This document shows, one piece after another, positions 17,260 to 26,770 of a DNA stretch of 64,000 nt. Source of the stretch: Comamonas testosteroni (lineage in GTDB: Bacteria > Pseudomonadota > Gammaproteobacteria > Burkholderiales > Burkholderiaceae_C); NCBI RefSeq assembly GCF_003569915.1, contig NZ_KZ984453.1, forward strand, positions 47,366-111,365, in the 5' to 3' direction. Below the pieces are notes generated by a model. The model ran no database searches. It was not told the DNA's origin and was given only the letters and a program-made list of their open reading frames with translations. Position 1 is the first letter of the stretch; the number at the start of each line of letters is the position of its first letter. The position numbers and the translations under genes were made by a program.

Positions 17260-18015
17260 ATGACGCACCCGAACGACCTTCCGCTGCAGGCTCTGCAGTT
17301 TTATGCCACGGCAGCCTACCCCTGCAGCTATCTGCCCGGGCGGCTGGCGCGCTCACAGGTCGCCACCCCCAGCCATCTCATTCAAAACCCGGCTTATTCA
17401 GAGCTGGTCAATCTGGGTTTCCGGCGCAGCGGCATGTTCACCTATCGTCCCTATTGCGATGGCTGCCAGGCCTGTATTCCGCTGCGCATCCTGACCAGCG
17501 AATTCCGCCCCAGCCGCAGCCAGCGCCGTGCAGCGGCCCAGCATGCCGGGCTGATTACCTCCACCCAGCGCCTGCATTATTCGGACGAGCATTACCAGCT
17601 CTATCTGCGCTACCAGCAGCATCGCCACAGCGGCGGCGGCATGGACCATGACAGCGTGGACCAGTACACCCAGTTTCTGCTGCAAAGCCGCGTCAATTCC
17701 CGACTGGTGGAATTTCGTGAGCCCTCGGTCGACGGCCAGCCCGGCAAGCTCAAGATGCTGTCCATCCTCGACGTGCTGGAAGACGGCCTGTCGGCGGTCT
17801 ATACCTTCTACGAACCGCAGGACCACGCCAGCTACGGCACGTACAACGTGCTCTGGCAGATCAACCAGGCCCGCGCCATGAACCTGCCCTATGTGTATCT
17901 GGGCTACTGGATTGCCGAGAGTCCCAAGATGAACTACAAGGCTGGCTTCCTGCCGCATGAGATTCGCCATGGCGAACGCTGGCAACGCGTGGACCAGCAA
18001 AGCGCAAAGCGCTAG
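17260..18015 (+). CDS. bpt: Aspartate/glutamate leucyltransferase (arginyltransferase family)
   Basis: Bpt transfers leucine from tRNA to proteins beginning with Asp or Glu, making them ClpS/ClpAP substrates. The 251-residue sequence has [16 protein letters not shown] and the cysteine motif [12 protein letters not shown] near residue 65, then the C-terminal [21 protein letters not shown] 17260 gives the family N-terminus; the longer frame to 17131 would run inside aat. Together with aat it forms a compact N-degron operon; clpS is not in this window. Confidence 0.93.
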   Translation: MTHPNDLPLQALQFYATAAYPCSYLPGRLARSQVATPSHLIQNPAYSELVNLGFRRSGMFTYRPYCDGCQACIPLRILTSEFRPSRSQRRAAAQHAGLITSTQRLHYSDEHYQLYLRYQQHRHSGGGMDHDSVDQYTQFLLQSRVNSRLVEFREPSVDGQPGKLKMLSILDVLEDGLSAVYTFYEPQDHASYGTYNVLWQINQARAMNLPYVYLGYWIAESPKMNYKAGFLPHEIRHGERWQRVDQQSAKR

Positions 18016-18129
18016 CAATATCGCAGCAATCCGCTGCAAAATGCATCGCATGCAGATATGAGCAGATGACATGGCTGTGCACCGATTGCGCCGCTAGAAT
18101 GCCCTCATCCCGAAACGCATCTCCACCCT

Positions 18130-18960
18130 ATGAAAAAAGACGACCCTTCGGCCTCCGCAAAGCCCAGCGTCCAGGTTCTGGAACGCATGTTCACGTTGAT
18201 CGACGTGCTGGCATCGCGCGAGGAAGCGGTCTCTTTGAAGGAGATCAGCGAACGCACGGGCCTGCACCCCTCGACCACGCACCGCATTCTCAACGACCTG
18301 GCGATTGGCCGTTTTGTCGATCGCCCGGAGTCGGGCAGCTATCGCTTGGGCATGCGGTTTCTGGAGTTGGGCAATCTGGTCAAGGCCCGCCTGAATGTGC
18401 GCGAAGTGGCGCTGACGCCCATGCGCCAGCTCTACAAGCTGATCCAGCAGCCCATCAGCCTGTCCGTGCGCCAAGGCGACGAGATCGTCTACGTGGAGCG
18501 AGCCTATAGCGAGCGCTCGGGCATGCAGGTGGTGCGCGCCATTGGCGGCCACGCGCCACTGCACCTGACCTCCAACGGCAAGCTGTTTCTGGCTGCCGAT
18601 GACGCTCAGCAGGTGCGCGCCTATGCCACGCGCACCGGCCTGCCCGGCAAGACGCATTTCAGCCTGACCCAGCTCAGTGACCTGGAGCACGAGCTGGAGA
18701 AAGTGCGCCAATACGGCATTGCCCGCGACAACGAAGAGCTGGAACTAGGCGTGCGCTGCATGGCAGCTGGCATTTATGACGATCAAAGCAAGCTGATTGC
18801 CGGCCTGTCCATCTCGGCCCCCGCTGATCGCCTGGACGAAAGCTGGGCCCCCAAGCTGCAGGCCACGGTGCAGGAAATCTCCGAAGCGCTGGGCTACAGT
18901 GGTCAGCGTGTGGCAGCGCCTGTCACCTCACCTTACAGCCGCAATCACCACCACGGCTAA
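18130..18960 (+). CDS. IclR-family transcriptional regulator
   Basis: The 276-residue protein has an N-terminal winged helix (about residues 12-75; SLKEISERTGLHPSTTHRIL) and the IclR effector domain (about 90-250; HLTSNGKLFLAA, GIARDNEELELGVRCMAAGI). IclR regulators bind small organic acids and control nearby catabolic genes, but none adjoins it here, so the target is unknown. It has its own terminator 60 bp downstream, and a TAGAAT candidate -10 lies near 18093. Confidence 0.93.
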   Translation: MKKDDPSASAKPSVQVLERMFTLIDVLASREEAVSLKEISERTGLHPSTTHRILNDLAIGRFVDRPESGSYRLGMRFLELGNLVKARLNVREVALTPMRQLYKLIQQPISLSVRQGDEIVYVERAYSERSGMQVVRAIGGHAPLHLTSNGKLFLAADDAQQVRAYATRTGLPGKTHFSLTQLSDLEHELEKVRQYGIARDNEELELGVRCMAAGIYDDQSKLIAGLSISAPADRLDESWAPKLQATVQEISEALGYSGQRVAAPVTSPYSRNHHHG

Positions 18961-19012
18961 ACTACTGTTTTTATAGCGCTCTGTCTATATGGAATAAGGA
19001 CTAGAGCCCTAT
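18961..19012 (+). repeat. Comamonadaceae-type mini-repeat, copy C
   Basis: It begins ACTACTGTTTTTATAGCGC directly after the IclR stop codon and continues with TGGAATAAGGACTAGAGCCC. The first 20 bases are almost identical to the copy inside dnaX at 54440, which makes the relationship clear. Confidence 0.75.
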
Positions 19013-19018
19013 AAAGCA

Positions 19019-19044
19019 CAAAGCCACCCAAGGGTGGCTTTTTT
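19019..19044. terminator. Terminator between the IclR gene and pbpG
   Basis: AAGCCACCC and GGGTGGCTT pair across a two-base loop and are followed by a T-run on the plus strand. The flanking genes converge; the minus strand has only a weak T-run, so it serves mainly the regulator gene. Confidence 0.88.
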
Positions 19045-19061
19045 GCGGGCCTGCGTTTCAA

Positions 19062-20306
19062 TCAGCCGCGAATGCGGCTCAGCATGGCATTGCTGGCGGT
19101 CGGACCCATGCCTTCCACCCAATGGCGCACGCGCTCGGCGTCGGCGAGACGGCTGAACTTGCCTGCAGAGTCCAGGAACACCATGATCAGCTTGCGACCC
19201 GCCACATGGGCCTGCATCACCAGGCAACGTCCTGCTTCAGAGATATAGCCGGTCTTTTGCAGGCCGATATCCCAGTTGTCGCTCTTGACCAGACGGTTGG
19301 TATTGTTGAACTGGAACGTACGGCGACCCACAGCTACTTCATAACCGGGCGACGTGGAATATTCACGCATCAGCGGCTCGCCATGCGCCACGGCAACCAG
19401 CTGGGCCAGATCACGGGCGCTGGACTGGTTGCTGCTGGACAGCCCCGTAGGCTCCACATAGCGCGTGTCCTTCATACCCAGCTGGCGCGCCTTGGCGTTC
19501 ATCAGCTGCACAAAGTGAGACAGGCCACCGGGATAGGTACGACCCAATGCATGCGCAGCGCGGTTTTCACTGGACATCAGGGCCAGATGCATCATCTCGG
19601 AGCGGCTCAGCGTCGTGCCCACGCGCAGGCGAGAGCTGCTGTGCTTTTCCGTATCCACATCATCCTGGGTGATGGTGATCATCTCGTCCATGGGCAAACG
19701 GGCCTGAGCGATCAGCAAACCCGTCATCAGCTTGGTCAGCGAAGCAATGGGCAGCACCGCCTGATCGTTCTTGCTCAGCAGCACCTCATGCGTGTCCTGG
19801 TCCACCACATAAGCCACACTGGACTGCAGATCCAGGGGGTCGGCGACCGAATGCAGACCCGCCATCTGACCGAAAGACTGACGGGCAGGCTCCACTGGCG
19901 CTGCTATGGCCGCAGCGGCCAGCGCGGCGCCGCCCGCAGCAGCACCAGCCTTGGCCAGGTGCTTTTTGCCACCGCGCTCTGCACGCTCTGCCTTGGCAAC
20001 AGTTGCCTTGCCACCGTGCTTGCCTGCAGCGGCCACGGTTTCCTTGCCAGCCTTGCCCTTGGCGGTTTTTTCGACCTTTTCAGCCTTGCCAGCTTTAACG
20101 CCCTTGGCAAGTTTGGCTTCAGCGACCACCTTACCCTTGCCGGCGACCGCTTTCTTGGCGGGTGCCGCGGCTGCGGCCACCGGTTTTTTGGCGTCTTTTT
20201 TGGCTCCCGCTGCATGGGCGGCAGGCACTGCCAGCGCACAGCTGAGCAGGGCCACGGACATCAGTTGAGGGAGTTTGGCGAGACGAAAGGGACTAAGCAG
20301 CTGCAT
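19062..20306 (-). CDS. pbpG: D-alanyl-D-alanine endopeptidase (PBP7 type) with a long Lys/Ala-rich linker
   Basis: This periplasmic penicillin-binding protein should cleave D-Ala-mDAP cross-links in peptidoglycan. Catalytic motifs are SLTK (about residue 187), SSEN (about 245) and KTG (about 350). A signal peptide ends near AHA at residue 33. Between residues 34 and 140 lies a low-complexity Lys/Ala/Gly region (for example AKLAKGVKAGKAEKVEK), which makes the protein 414 residues against about 310 for E. coli PBP7. The insert resembles histone-H1-like tails and may bind acidic cell wall polymers; that is inference. It is monocistronic and convergent with the IclR gene. Confidence 0.92.
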   Translation of the reverse strand: MQLLSPFRLAKLPQLMSVALLSCALAVPAAHAAGAKKDAKKPVAAAAAPAKKAVAGKGKVVAEAKLAKGVKAGKAEKVEKTAKGKAGKETVAAAGKHGGKATVAKAERAERGGKKHLAKAGAAAGGAALAAAAIAAPVEPARQSFGQMAGLHSVADPLDLQSSVAYVVDQDTHEVLLSKNDQAVLPIASLTKLMTGLLIAQARLPMDEMITITQDDVDTEKHSSSRLRVGTTLSRSEMMHLALMSSENRAAHALGRTYPGGLSHFVQLMNAKARQLGMKDTRYVEPTGLSSSNQSSARDLAQLVAVAHGEPLMREYSTSPGYEVAVGRRTFQFNNTNRLVKSDNWDIGLQKTGYISEAGRCLVMQAHVAGRKLIMVFLDSAGKFSRLADAERVRHWVEGMGPTASNAMLSRIRG

Positions 20307-20418
20307 GCGATACCCCAGACAACAAGGTGTAAGGACTTAATTCAATCAAAAAAGTTGTGAAGTGACAAGCACTTGCACAACCTTCTCGATAATCTGAGTG
20401 AAATTATAAGTCCAGCGC

Positions 20419-21957
20419 TCAACCTTGTGCAGCCACAATTTCCATATTGCTATGCAATTTGTTAAGAGCGCTCAGGTACGCCTTGGCCGAAGCGACCACG
20501 ATATCGGGGTCAGCACCTACTCCGTTGACGACGCGACCATTGCGCTGCAGGCGCACCGTGACCTCACCCTGGCTCTCGGTGGAGCCGCTGATGGCGTTGA
20601 CGGAGTACAGCACCATTTCCGCCCCGCTCTTCACCTCGGTCTCGATGGCCTTGAAGGAGGCATCGACCGGGCCATTGCCTTCCGATGTGGCCTTGACTTC
20701 CTTGCCTTCGTTGCTGAACACCACGGTCGCATGCGGGCGCTCACCCGTCTCGCTTTGCTGGGCCAGAGAGATGAACTGGAACTGGTTTTCCTGGTGCTGC
20801 ACGCCTTCCACATGCACCAGCGCCAGAATGTCCTCGTCAAAGATCTCGCTCTTGCGGTCGGCCAGTTCCTTGAAGCGGGTGAAGGCCTGGTTGATGGCGG
20901 CTTCGCTGTCCAGCTCCACACCCAGCTCCTGCAGGCGCTGCTTGAAGGCATTGCGGCCGCTGAGCTTGCCCAGCACGATCTTGTTGGCCGTCCAGCCCAC
21001 ATCTTCGGCACGCATGATTTCGTAGGTGTCGCGAGCCTTGAGCACGCCGTCCTGGTGAATGCCGGAAGCATGGGCAAACGCATTGGCGCCCACCACGGCC
21101 TTGTTGGGTTGCACCACAAAACCCGTGGTCTGGCTGACCATACGGCTGGCGGCCACGATGTGCTGGGTGTCGATATTCACATCCAGGCCAAAGTAGTCCT
21201 TGCGGGTCTTGATGGCCATGACGACTTCTTCGAGCGAGCAGTTGCCGGCGCGCTCGCCCAGACCGTTGATGGTGCACTCGATCTGACGCGCGCCGCCGAT
21301 CTTCACACCGGCCAGCGAATTGGCCACCGCCATGCCCAGGTCGTTGTGGCAGTGCACGGACCACACCGCCTTGTCGCTATTGGGCACGCGCTCGCGCAGG
21401 TTCTTGATGAAGTCGCCATACAGCTCGGGGATCGCGTAGCCCACGGTGTCGGGCACGTTGATGGTGGTGGCACCTTCCTTGATGACGGCTTCGATCACAC
21501 GCGCCAGAAAATCGGGCTCGCTGCGGTAGCCGTCCTCGGCGCTGAATTCGATGTCTTCGATCAGGTTGCGGCCAAAGCGCACGGCTTGCTTGGCCTGCTC
21601 CAGCACCTGCTCGGGCGTCATGCGCAGCTTTTTCTCCATGTGCAGCGGGCTGGTGGCAATGAAGGTATGGATACGCGCACGGTTGGCGCCCTGCAGCGCC
21701 TCGGCAGCACGCGCGATGTCGCGGTCGTTGGCGCGCGAGAGCGAGCAGACCGTGGAGTCCTTGATGGCCCGGGCAATGGTCTGGATGGACTCGAAGTCTC
21801 CGTTCGATGCTGCGGCGAAACCAGCCTCGATCACATCCACTTTCAGACGCTCGAGCTGGCGTGCAATGCGCAGCTTTTCATCGCGCGTCATGGAGGCGCC
21901 GGGCGACTGCTCGCCATCGCGCAAAGTGGTGTCAAAAATGATGAGTTGATCGGACAT
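20419..21957 (-). CDS. leuA: 2-isopropylmalate synthase, E. coli-like form
   Basis: The enzyme condenses acetyl-CoA with 2-ketoisovalerate at the first step of leucine synthesis. The 512-residue protein starts [20 protein letters not shown] with the HMGL-like signature and keeps the metal-site motif [13 protein letters not shown]. The C-terminal LeuA dimer domain (about 390-512) carries the leucine feedback site. It lies downstream of a second, longer isopropylmalate synthase that is only distantly similar. A terminator separates the two, so this copy probably has its own promoter. One of the pair may act on a different 2-keto acid. Confidence 0.93.
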   Translation of the reverse strand: MSDQLIIFDTTLRDGEQSPGASMTRDEKLRIARQLERLKVDVIEAGFAAASNGDFESIQTIARAIKDSTVCSLSRANDRDIARAAEALQGANRARIHTFIATSPLHMEKKLRMTPEQVLEQAKQAVRFGRNLIEDIEFSAEDGYRSEPDFLARVIEAVIKEGATTINVPDTVGYAIPELYGDFIKNLRERVPNSDKAVWSVHCHNDLGMAVANSLAGVKIGGARQIECTINGLGERAGNCSLEEVVMAIKTRKDYFGLDVNIDTQHIVAASRMVSQTTGFVVQPNKAVVGANAFAHASGIHQDGVLKARDTYEIMRAEDVGWTANKIVLGKLSGRNAFKQRLQELGVELDSEAAINQAFTRFKELADRKSEIFDEDILALVHVEGVQHQENQFQFISLAQQSETGERPHATVVFSNEGKEVKATSEGNGPVDASFKAIETEVKSGAEMVLYSVNAISGSTESQGEVTVRLQRNGRVVNGVGADPDIVVASAKAYLSALNKLHSNMEIVAAQG

Positions 21958-22018
21958 GGTGGGGTCTCGCTGAAGTTGTGGCGCAGCTTATGCGCCGATT
22001 TTTACTGAGGATTGCCGA

Positions 22019-22053
22019 TAAAAAAGCCGGTACGCTTTTGGCAGCACCGGCTG
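22019..22053 (-). terminator. Terminator after the first leuA
   Basis: On the minus strand AGCCGGT and ACCGGCT pair around a GCTGCCAAAAGCGT loop and are followed by a U-run. It lies between the two leuA genes, which argues against a single simple transcript. Confidence 0.85.
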
Positions 22054-22063
22054 GAGAGAAAGT

Positions 22064-23734
22064 TTACGCAACCACCGCTTCTTCAGCGGCTGGTACGCGC
22101 TGCACGCCCGAGATGATGGCGCGAAGCGAGGCAGAGACGATATTCGCATCCACCCCTACGCCATAGCAGATCTGGGCGTCGTCCACACGCAATTCCACAT
22201 AGGCAATGGCCTTGGCATTGGCGCCTTCACCAATCGCATGCTCGGCATAGTTGAGCACGCGCACATTGCGCCCCACCGTTGCCGACAGGGCCTGCACAAA
22301 GGCGTCAATGGGGCCCGTACCTTCGCCGTCCAAAAAATACTTCTCGCCCTCCACTTCGATTTCGGCAGTCATATGGACCACGCCATCGGCTTCGCTCAGG
22401 CGGTATTGCGGCGTCTTGACGGCATTAACGCCGTATTCGCGCTGGAACAGCTCCCACAGATCAGCCGCCGACAACTCCTTGCCGCTGGCGTCCATTTCGC
22501 GCTGCACCACCTGGCTGAATTCGATCTGCAGGCGGCGGGGCAATTGCAGACCGTATTCGCTTTCGAGCAGATAGGCGATGCCGCCCTTGCCCGACTGGCT
22601 GTTGACGCGAATCACCGCCTCGTAGCTGCGGCCCAGGTCCTTGGGGTCGATGGGCAGATAAGGCATATCCCAGATATCGCCTTCCTTGTGGGCGGCGAAT
22701 GCCTTCTTGATGGCGTCCTGGTGGGAGCCAGAGAAGGAGGTGTAGACCAACTCGCCCACGTAAGGGTGGCGAGGGTGCACGGGCAACTGGTTGCAATGCT
22801 CAACCGTTGCGCGGATATCGTCGATATTGGAGAAGTCCAGACCGGGGTTCACGCCCTGGATATACATATTGAGTGCCACATTCACCACGTCGAGGTTGCC
22901 GGTGCGCTCGCCGTTGCCGAACAGGCAGCCTTCGAGGCGGTCAGCACCGGCCATCAAGGACAGCTCGGCGGCAGCCGTGCCGGTGCCGCGGTCATTGTGG
23001 GGGTGCACCGAGATCACCACGCTGTCGCGGCGCTCGATATTGCGGTGCGTCCACTCCACCATGTCGGCAAAGATATTGGGGGTGGAGTGCTCCACCGTGG
23101 TGGGCAGGTTGATGATGCACTTGTTCTCGGGCGTGGGCTGCCACACGGCGGTCACGGCGTCAATCACGCGCTTGGAGAATTCCAGCTCGGTATCCGAATA
23201 CATCTCGGGCGAGTACTGGAAGGTCCACTTGGTCTGGGGGTAGTTGGCGGCGATGTCTTTGAACATCTGCGCATTGCTGGTGGCCAGTTCGACGATTTCG
23301 TCTTCGCTCATATTGAGCACCACGCGGCGCATCACGGGAGCCGTGGCGTTGTAGAGGTGAACAATGGCACGGGGCACGCCTTCGAGTGCCTCAAAAGTGC
23401 GGCGGATCAGATGCTCGCGCGCCTGGGTCAGCACCTGAATCGTCACATCATCGGGAATGCGGTTCTCCTCGATGAGCTTGCGCAGAAAGTCGAATTCCAC
23501 TTGCGAAGCGGAAGGGAAGCCCACTTCGATTTCCTTGAAGCCGATCTGCACCAGTTGCTCGAACATGCGCATCTTGCGCTCGATGTCCATGGGCTCGATC
23601 AAGGCCTGATTGCCGTCGCGCAGGTCCACACTGCACCAGACGGGAGGCTTGGTGATCACCGCGTCGGGCCAGGTGCGGTTTGTGAGGCGCACGGGAGCGA
23701 AAGCACGGTATTTGGTGGAGGGGTTTTGCAACAT
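22064..23734 (-). CDS. leuA: 2-isopropylmalate synthase, long form
   Basis: This 556-residue protein belongs to the long LeuA type found in actinobacteria and many Burkholderiales. It begins [17 protein letters not shown], has the catalytic [15 protein letters not shown] (about residue 36) and [16 protein letters not shown] (about 245), and ends with the LeuA regulatory dimer domain. It follows the leucine leader peptide and attenuator, so it is the copy under leucine control. Both this and the shorter downstream gene keep active-site motifs; they share only the general fold. Confidence 0.94.
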   Translation of the reverse strand: MLQNPSTKYRAFAPVRLTNRTWPDAVITKPPVWCSVDLRDGNQALIEPMDIERKMRMFEQLVQIGFKEIEVGFPSASQVEFDFLRKLIEENRIPDDVTIQVLTQAREHLIRRTFEALEGVPRAIVHLYNATAPVMRRVVLNMSEDEIVELATSNAQMFKDIAANYPQTKWTFQYSPEMYSDTELEFSKRVIDAVTAVWQPTPENKCIINLPTTVEHSTPNIFADMVEWTHRNIERRDSVVISVHPHNDRGTGTAAAELSLMAGADRLEGCLFGNGERTGNLDVVNVALNMYIQGVNPGLDFSNIDDIRATVEHCNQLPVHPRHPYVGELVYTSFSGSHQDAIKKAFAAHKEGDIWDMPYLPIDPKDLGRSYEAVIRVNSQSGKGGIAYLLESEYGLQLPRRLQIEFSQVVQREMDASGKELSAADLWELFQREYGVNAVKTPQYRLSEADGVVHMTAEIEVEGEKYFLDGEGTGPIDAFVQALSATVGRNVRVLNYAEHAIGEGANAKAIAYVELRVDDAQICYGVGVDANIVSASLRAIISGVQRVPAAEEAVVA

Positions 23735-23795
23735 GGTGAGTCTCTTCAGTCGAAATTAAAGGAAATTGAACCCATTTCCAGCGACGCCCAAACGC

Positions 23796-23828
23796 AAAAA
23801 CGGCCCGTCGCTGATGCTACGGGCCGTT
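23796..23828 (-). terminator. Attenuator (terminator hairpin) of the leuA leader
   Basis: On the minus strand ACGGCCCGT and ACGGGCCGT flank AGCATCAGCG and are followed by U5. The 5' arm contains GCCCGT, which can instead pair with ACGGGC at 23875-23880 near the end of the leader peptide frame. This gives the two mutually exclusive structures expected of attenuation. Confidence 0.9.
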
Positions 23829-23863
23829 GAGTAGGTGTGTGTTTGTACGTTTGTACGCGCGCG

Positions 23864-23917
23864 CTACTTCTCCTGCCCGTGGGACATTAGTAGTAGAGCT
23901 AGCGACAGGTTTTGCAT
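23864..23917 (-). CDS. leuL: leu operon leader peptide
   Basis: This short frame encodes the 17-residue peptide MQNLSLALLLMSHGQEK and ends in TAG. Five of residues 4-10 are leucine, including three consecutive CTA codons, a rare leucine codon in this GC-rich genome. Ribosome stalling at these codons when leucyl-tRNA is low would leave the downstream ACGGGC free to form the antiterminator. It is too short for usual gene finders. Position, codon choice and the terminator between it and leuA together make the assignment strong. Confidence 0.88.
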   Translation of the reverse strand: MQNLSLALLLMSHGQEK

Positions 23918-23925
23918 GCGGGCCA

Positions 23926-23955
23926 CTTTAACACAAGAAAAGTTGACAAGGGCAA
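23926..23955 (-). promoter_or_regulatory. Candidate leuA promoter
   Basis: On the minus strand TTGCCC (23950-23955) and TTAAAG (23926-23931) are separated by 18 bases. Transcription would start only a few bases before the leader peptide ATG. The match is moderate. Confidence 0.4.
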
Positions 23956-23973
23956 GATTTTTGCGGCGCAGCA

Positions 23974-24843
23974 TTAATCGTCGTGCAGGCCGCGCTCGTC
24001 AGGCTCATCCTTGCTGGTGGCGACGATGCTTACATGCTCACCCTTGGCGCGGCGCCAGACGTAGATCACGTAGCCCGAGATCGAGTAGCCCACAAACACC
24101 AGGAACAACATGGTCGCGGGTTCGATGCTGACCACGGCCATCAGGAGCGCCACCACCACCAGGGAGATGAATGGCATGCTCTTGGCGCCGCCAATGTCCT
24201 TGAAGCTGTAGTAAGGAATGTTGGTGACCATGGTCAGACCCGCAAACAGCGTGATGGCAAACATGATCCACGACAGATCGGCACGATCCGTGGGGTAGCC
24301 GCCAAACCAGGAGATCACATCACCGAAGATGGGCACATCACGGTGCGAGACCATGAGTGCGCTGGTCAGCCAGATAAAGCCCGCCACCAGAGCCGCCGCC
24401 GCCGGCGAAGGCATGCCCTGGAAGTAGCGCTTGTCCACCACGCCGGTGTTCACATTGAAGCGCGCCAAGCGCAGCGCGGCACAGGCGCAGTACACAAAGG
24501 CCGCAATCCAGCCCCAGCGGCCCAGCGGGCGCAGCGCCCATTCATAGGCGATCAGCGCAGGTGCCGCGCCAAAGGACACCATGTCGGACAGCGAGTCCAT
24601 CTGCTCGCCAAACGCGCTTTGCGTATGCGTCATGCGGGCCACGCGGCCATCGAGACTGTCGAGCACCATGGCGCAGAAGACGCCGACGGCAGCCAACTCG
24701 AACTTGTTGTTCATGGCCATGACAATGGCGTAGAACCCTCCAAACAAAGCGGCCAGCGTGAACAGATTGGGCAGCACATAAATGCCCTTGCGCAACTTGC
24801 GCGAGGTGCCGCCGATATCGCCAGACTCATTGCTGTTTTGCAT
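23974..24843 (-). CDS. pssA: CDP-diacylglycerol--serine O-phosphatidyltransferase
   Basis: PssA makes phosphatidylserine, the precursor of phosphatidylethanolamine, in the inner membrane. The CDP-alcohol phosphatidyltransferase motif is complete (DSLDGRVAR, then FGEQMDSLSDMVSFG, about residues 61-91). Around eight hydrophobic helices follow in 289 residues, with a charged C-terminal tail. ATG 24843 is chosen because GGAGG precedes it; that ribosome-binding site lies inside mini-repeat copy D. The position between ilvC and leuA is common in Burkholderiales. No psd gene is adjacent. Confidence 0.94.
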   Translation of the reverse strand: MQNSNESGDIGGTSRKLRKGIYVLPNLFTLAALFGGFYAIVMAMNNKFELAAVGVFCAMVLDSLDGRVARMTHTQSAFGEQMDSLSDMVSFGAAPALIAYEWALRPLGRWGWIAAFVYCACAALRLARFNVNTGVVDKRYFQGMPSPAAAALVAGFIWLTSALMVSHRDVPIFGDVISWFGGYPTDRADLSWIMFAITLFAGLTMVTNIPYYSFKDIGGAKSMPFISLVVVALLMAVVSIEPATMLFLVFVGYSISGYVIYVWRRAKGEHVSIVATSKDEPDERGLHDD

Positions 24844-24906
24844 TAAACAGACCTCCAGTGCTTGCATGTCTTAGGCATGCAGCTATTAAAACCATAGTAT
24901 TTTAAG
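24840..24906 (-). repeat. Comamonadaceae-type mini-repeat, copy D (pssA leader)
   Basis: On the minus strand it reads AATACTATGGTTTTAATAGC, then TGCATGCC, GCACTGGAGGTCTGTTTAATG. The family core (AATAGCTG-TGCC, GGACT-like, GGCTGTTT) is recognisable. Its right end supplies both the GGAGG ribosome-binding site and the start codon region of pssA. Confidence 0.65.
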
Positions 24907-24969
24907 CAATGCTGCCAATGCATTGCCACTGAAGCCAGTGTACCCGCCAGCCGAGCTGCGCTTTGAATG

Positions 24970-24994
24970 AAAAAGGCCACCCTTGGGGTGGCCT
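24970..24994 (-). terminator. Terminator after ilvC
   Basis: GGCCACCC and GGGTGGCC form an 8-bp stem around TTGG, with a U5 run on the minus strand. It ends the ilvB-ilvH-ilvC transcript before pssA. Confidence 0.85.
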
Positions 24995-25040
24995 CTTGCT
25001 GACAGTGCGTCACCGAGCCGCAGCCCAGTGAACGCCGTCA

Positions 25041-26087
<1,047 letters not shown>

Positions 26088-26120
26088 TTAAAAAGTAAAA
26101 ACAGGTCGAAAGATGGGATT

Positions 26121-26612
26121 TTAGACACGCAGGATGCGCTCGCCGCGGCCAATACCCGAGGCGCCCGTACGCACGGTTTCCAAAATCGCAGTGCGGTCAA
26201 TGGCTTGCAGGAAGGCGTCGTTCTTGGACTGGTCACCGGTCAGCTCCACGGTGTAGCTCTTTTCGGTGACGTCGATGATGCGGCCGCGGAAGATGTCCGC
26301 CATGCGCTTCATTTCTTCGCGCTCCTTGCCCACGGCGCGCACCTTGACCATCATCAGCTCACGCTCGGTATAAGCGCCTTCGGTCAGATCGACCACCTTC
26401 ACCACTTCAATCAGGCGGTTCAGGTGCTTGGTGATCTGCTCGATAACGTCGTCCGAACCGGTGGTCAGGATGGTCATGCGCGACAGCGACGGATCTTCCG
26501 TCGGCGCCACAGTCAGGGATTCGATGTTGTAGCCACGGGCCGAGAACAGGCCCACGACGCGCGACAGTGCTCCAGGCTCGTTTTCGAGCAGCACGGCGAT
26601 GATGTGTTTCAT
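26121..26612 (-). CDS. ilvH: Acetolactate synthase small (regulatory) subunit
   Basis: IlvH binds valine and confers feedback control on the large subunit. The 163-residue protein has the N-terminal ACT domain (MKHIIAVLLENEPGALSRV, SARGYNIESLTVAPTED) and the C-terminal half common to IlvH. ATG 26612 has a GAGGAAT site; the longer frame to 26648 lacks one. Mini-repeat copy E lies in the gap after ilvB. Confidence 0.95.
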   Translation of the reverse strand: MKHIIAVLLENEPGALSRVVGLFSARGYNIESLTVAPTEDPSLSRMTILTTGSDDVIEQITKHLNRLIEVVKVVDLTEGAYTERELMMVKVRAVGKEREEMKRMADIFRGRIIDVTEKSYTVELTGDQSKNDAFLQAIDRTAILETVRTGASGIGRGERILRV

Positions 26613-26691
26613 TGGGAGATTCCTCTTTTCGCCGCCCTCCCCTGACACCGGTAAGTGCCAGGCTCGGCGGACAATAGATTCGTCAAAAAGA

Positions 26692-26755
26692 TGCTATGAA
26701 AAATATAGCTGCAAGTGCTTAATTTACTTAGACTAGATGCCGATTTCATTCAAAA
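26692..26755 (+). repeat. Comamonadaceae-type mini-repeat, copy E (ilvB-ilvH gap)
   Basis: It reads ATGAAAAATATAGCTGCAAG, TGCTTAATTTACTTAGACTA, GATGCCGATTTCATTCAAAA. It is the best-preserved copy of the ATAGCTGC, AAGTGCTT, GACTA, GCC-ATTTCATTC pattern. It lies between two genes expected to be co-transcribed, on the strand opposite to them. Confidence 0.75.
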
Positions 26756-26770
26756 CCGGCATCCCAGCCA

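Noticed and set aside
20425..22008. Plus-strand open frame of 527 codons opposite the shorter leuA
   Set aside because: The minus strand has all LeuA motifs; the plus-strand product has the composition of an antisense frame.
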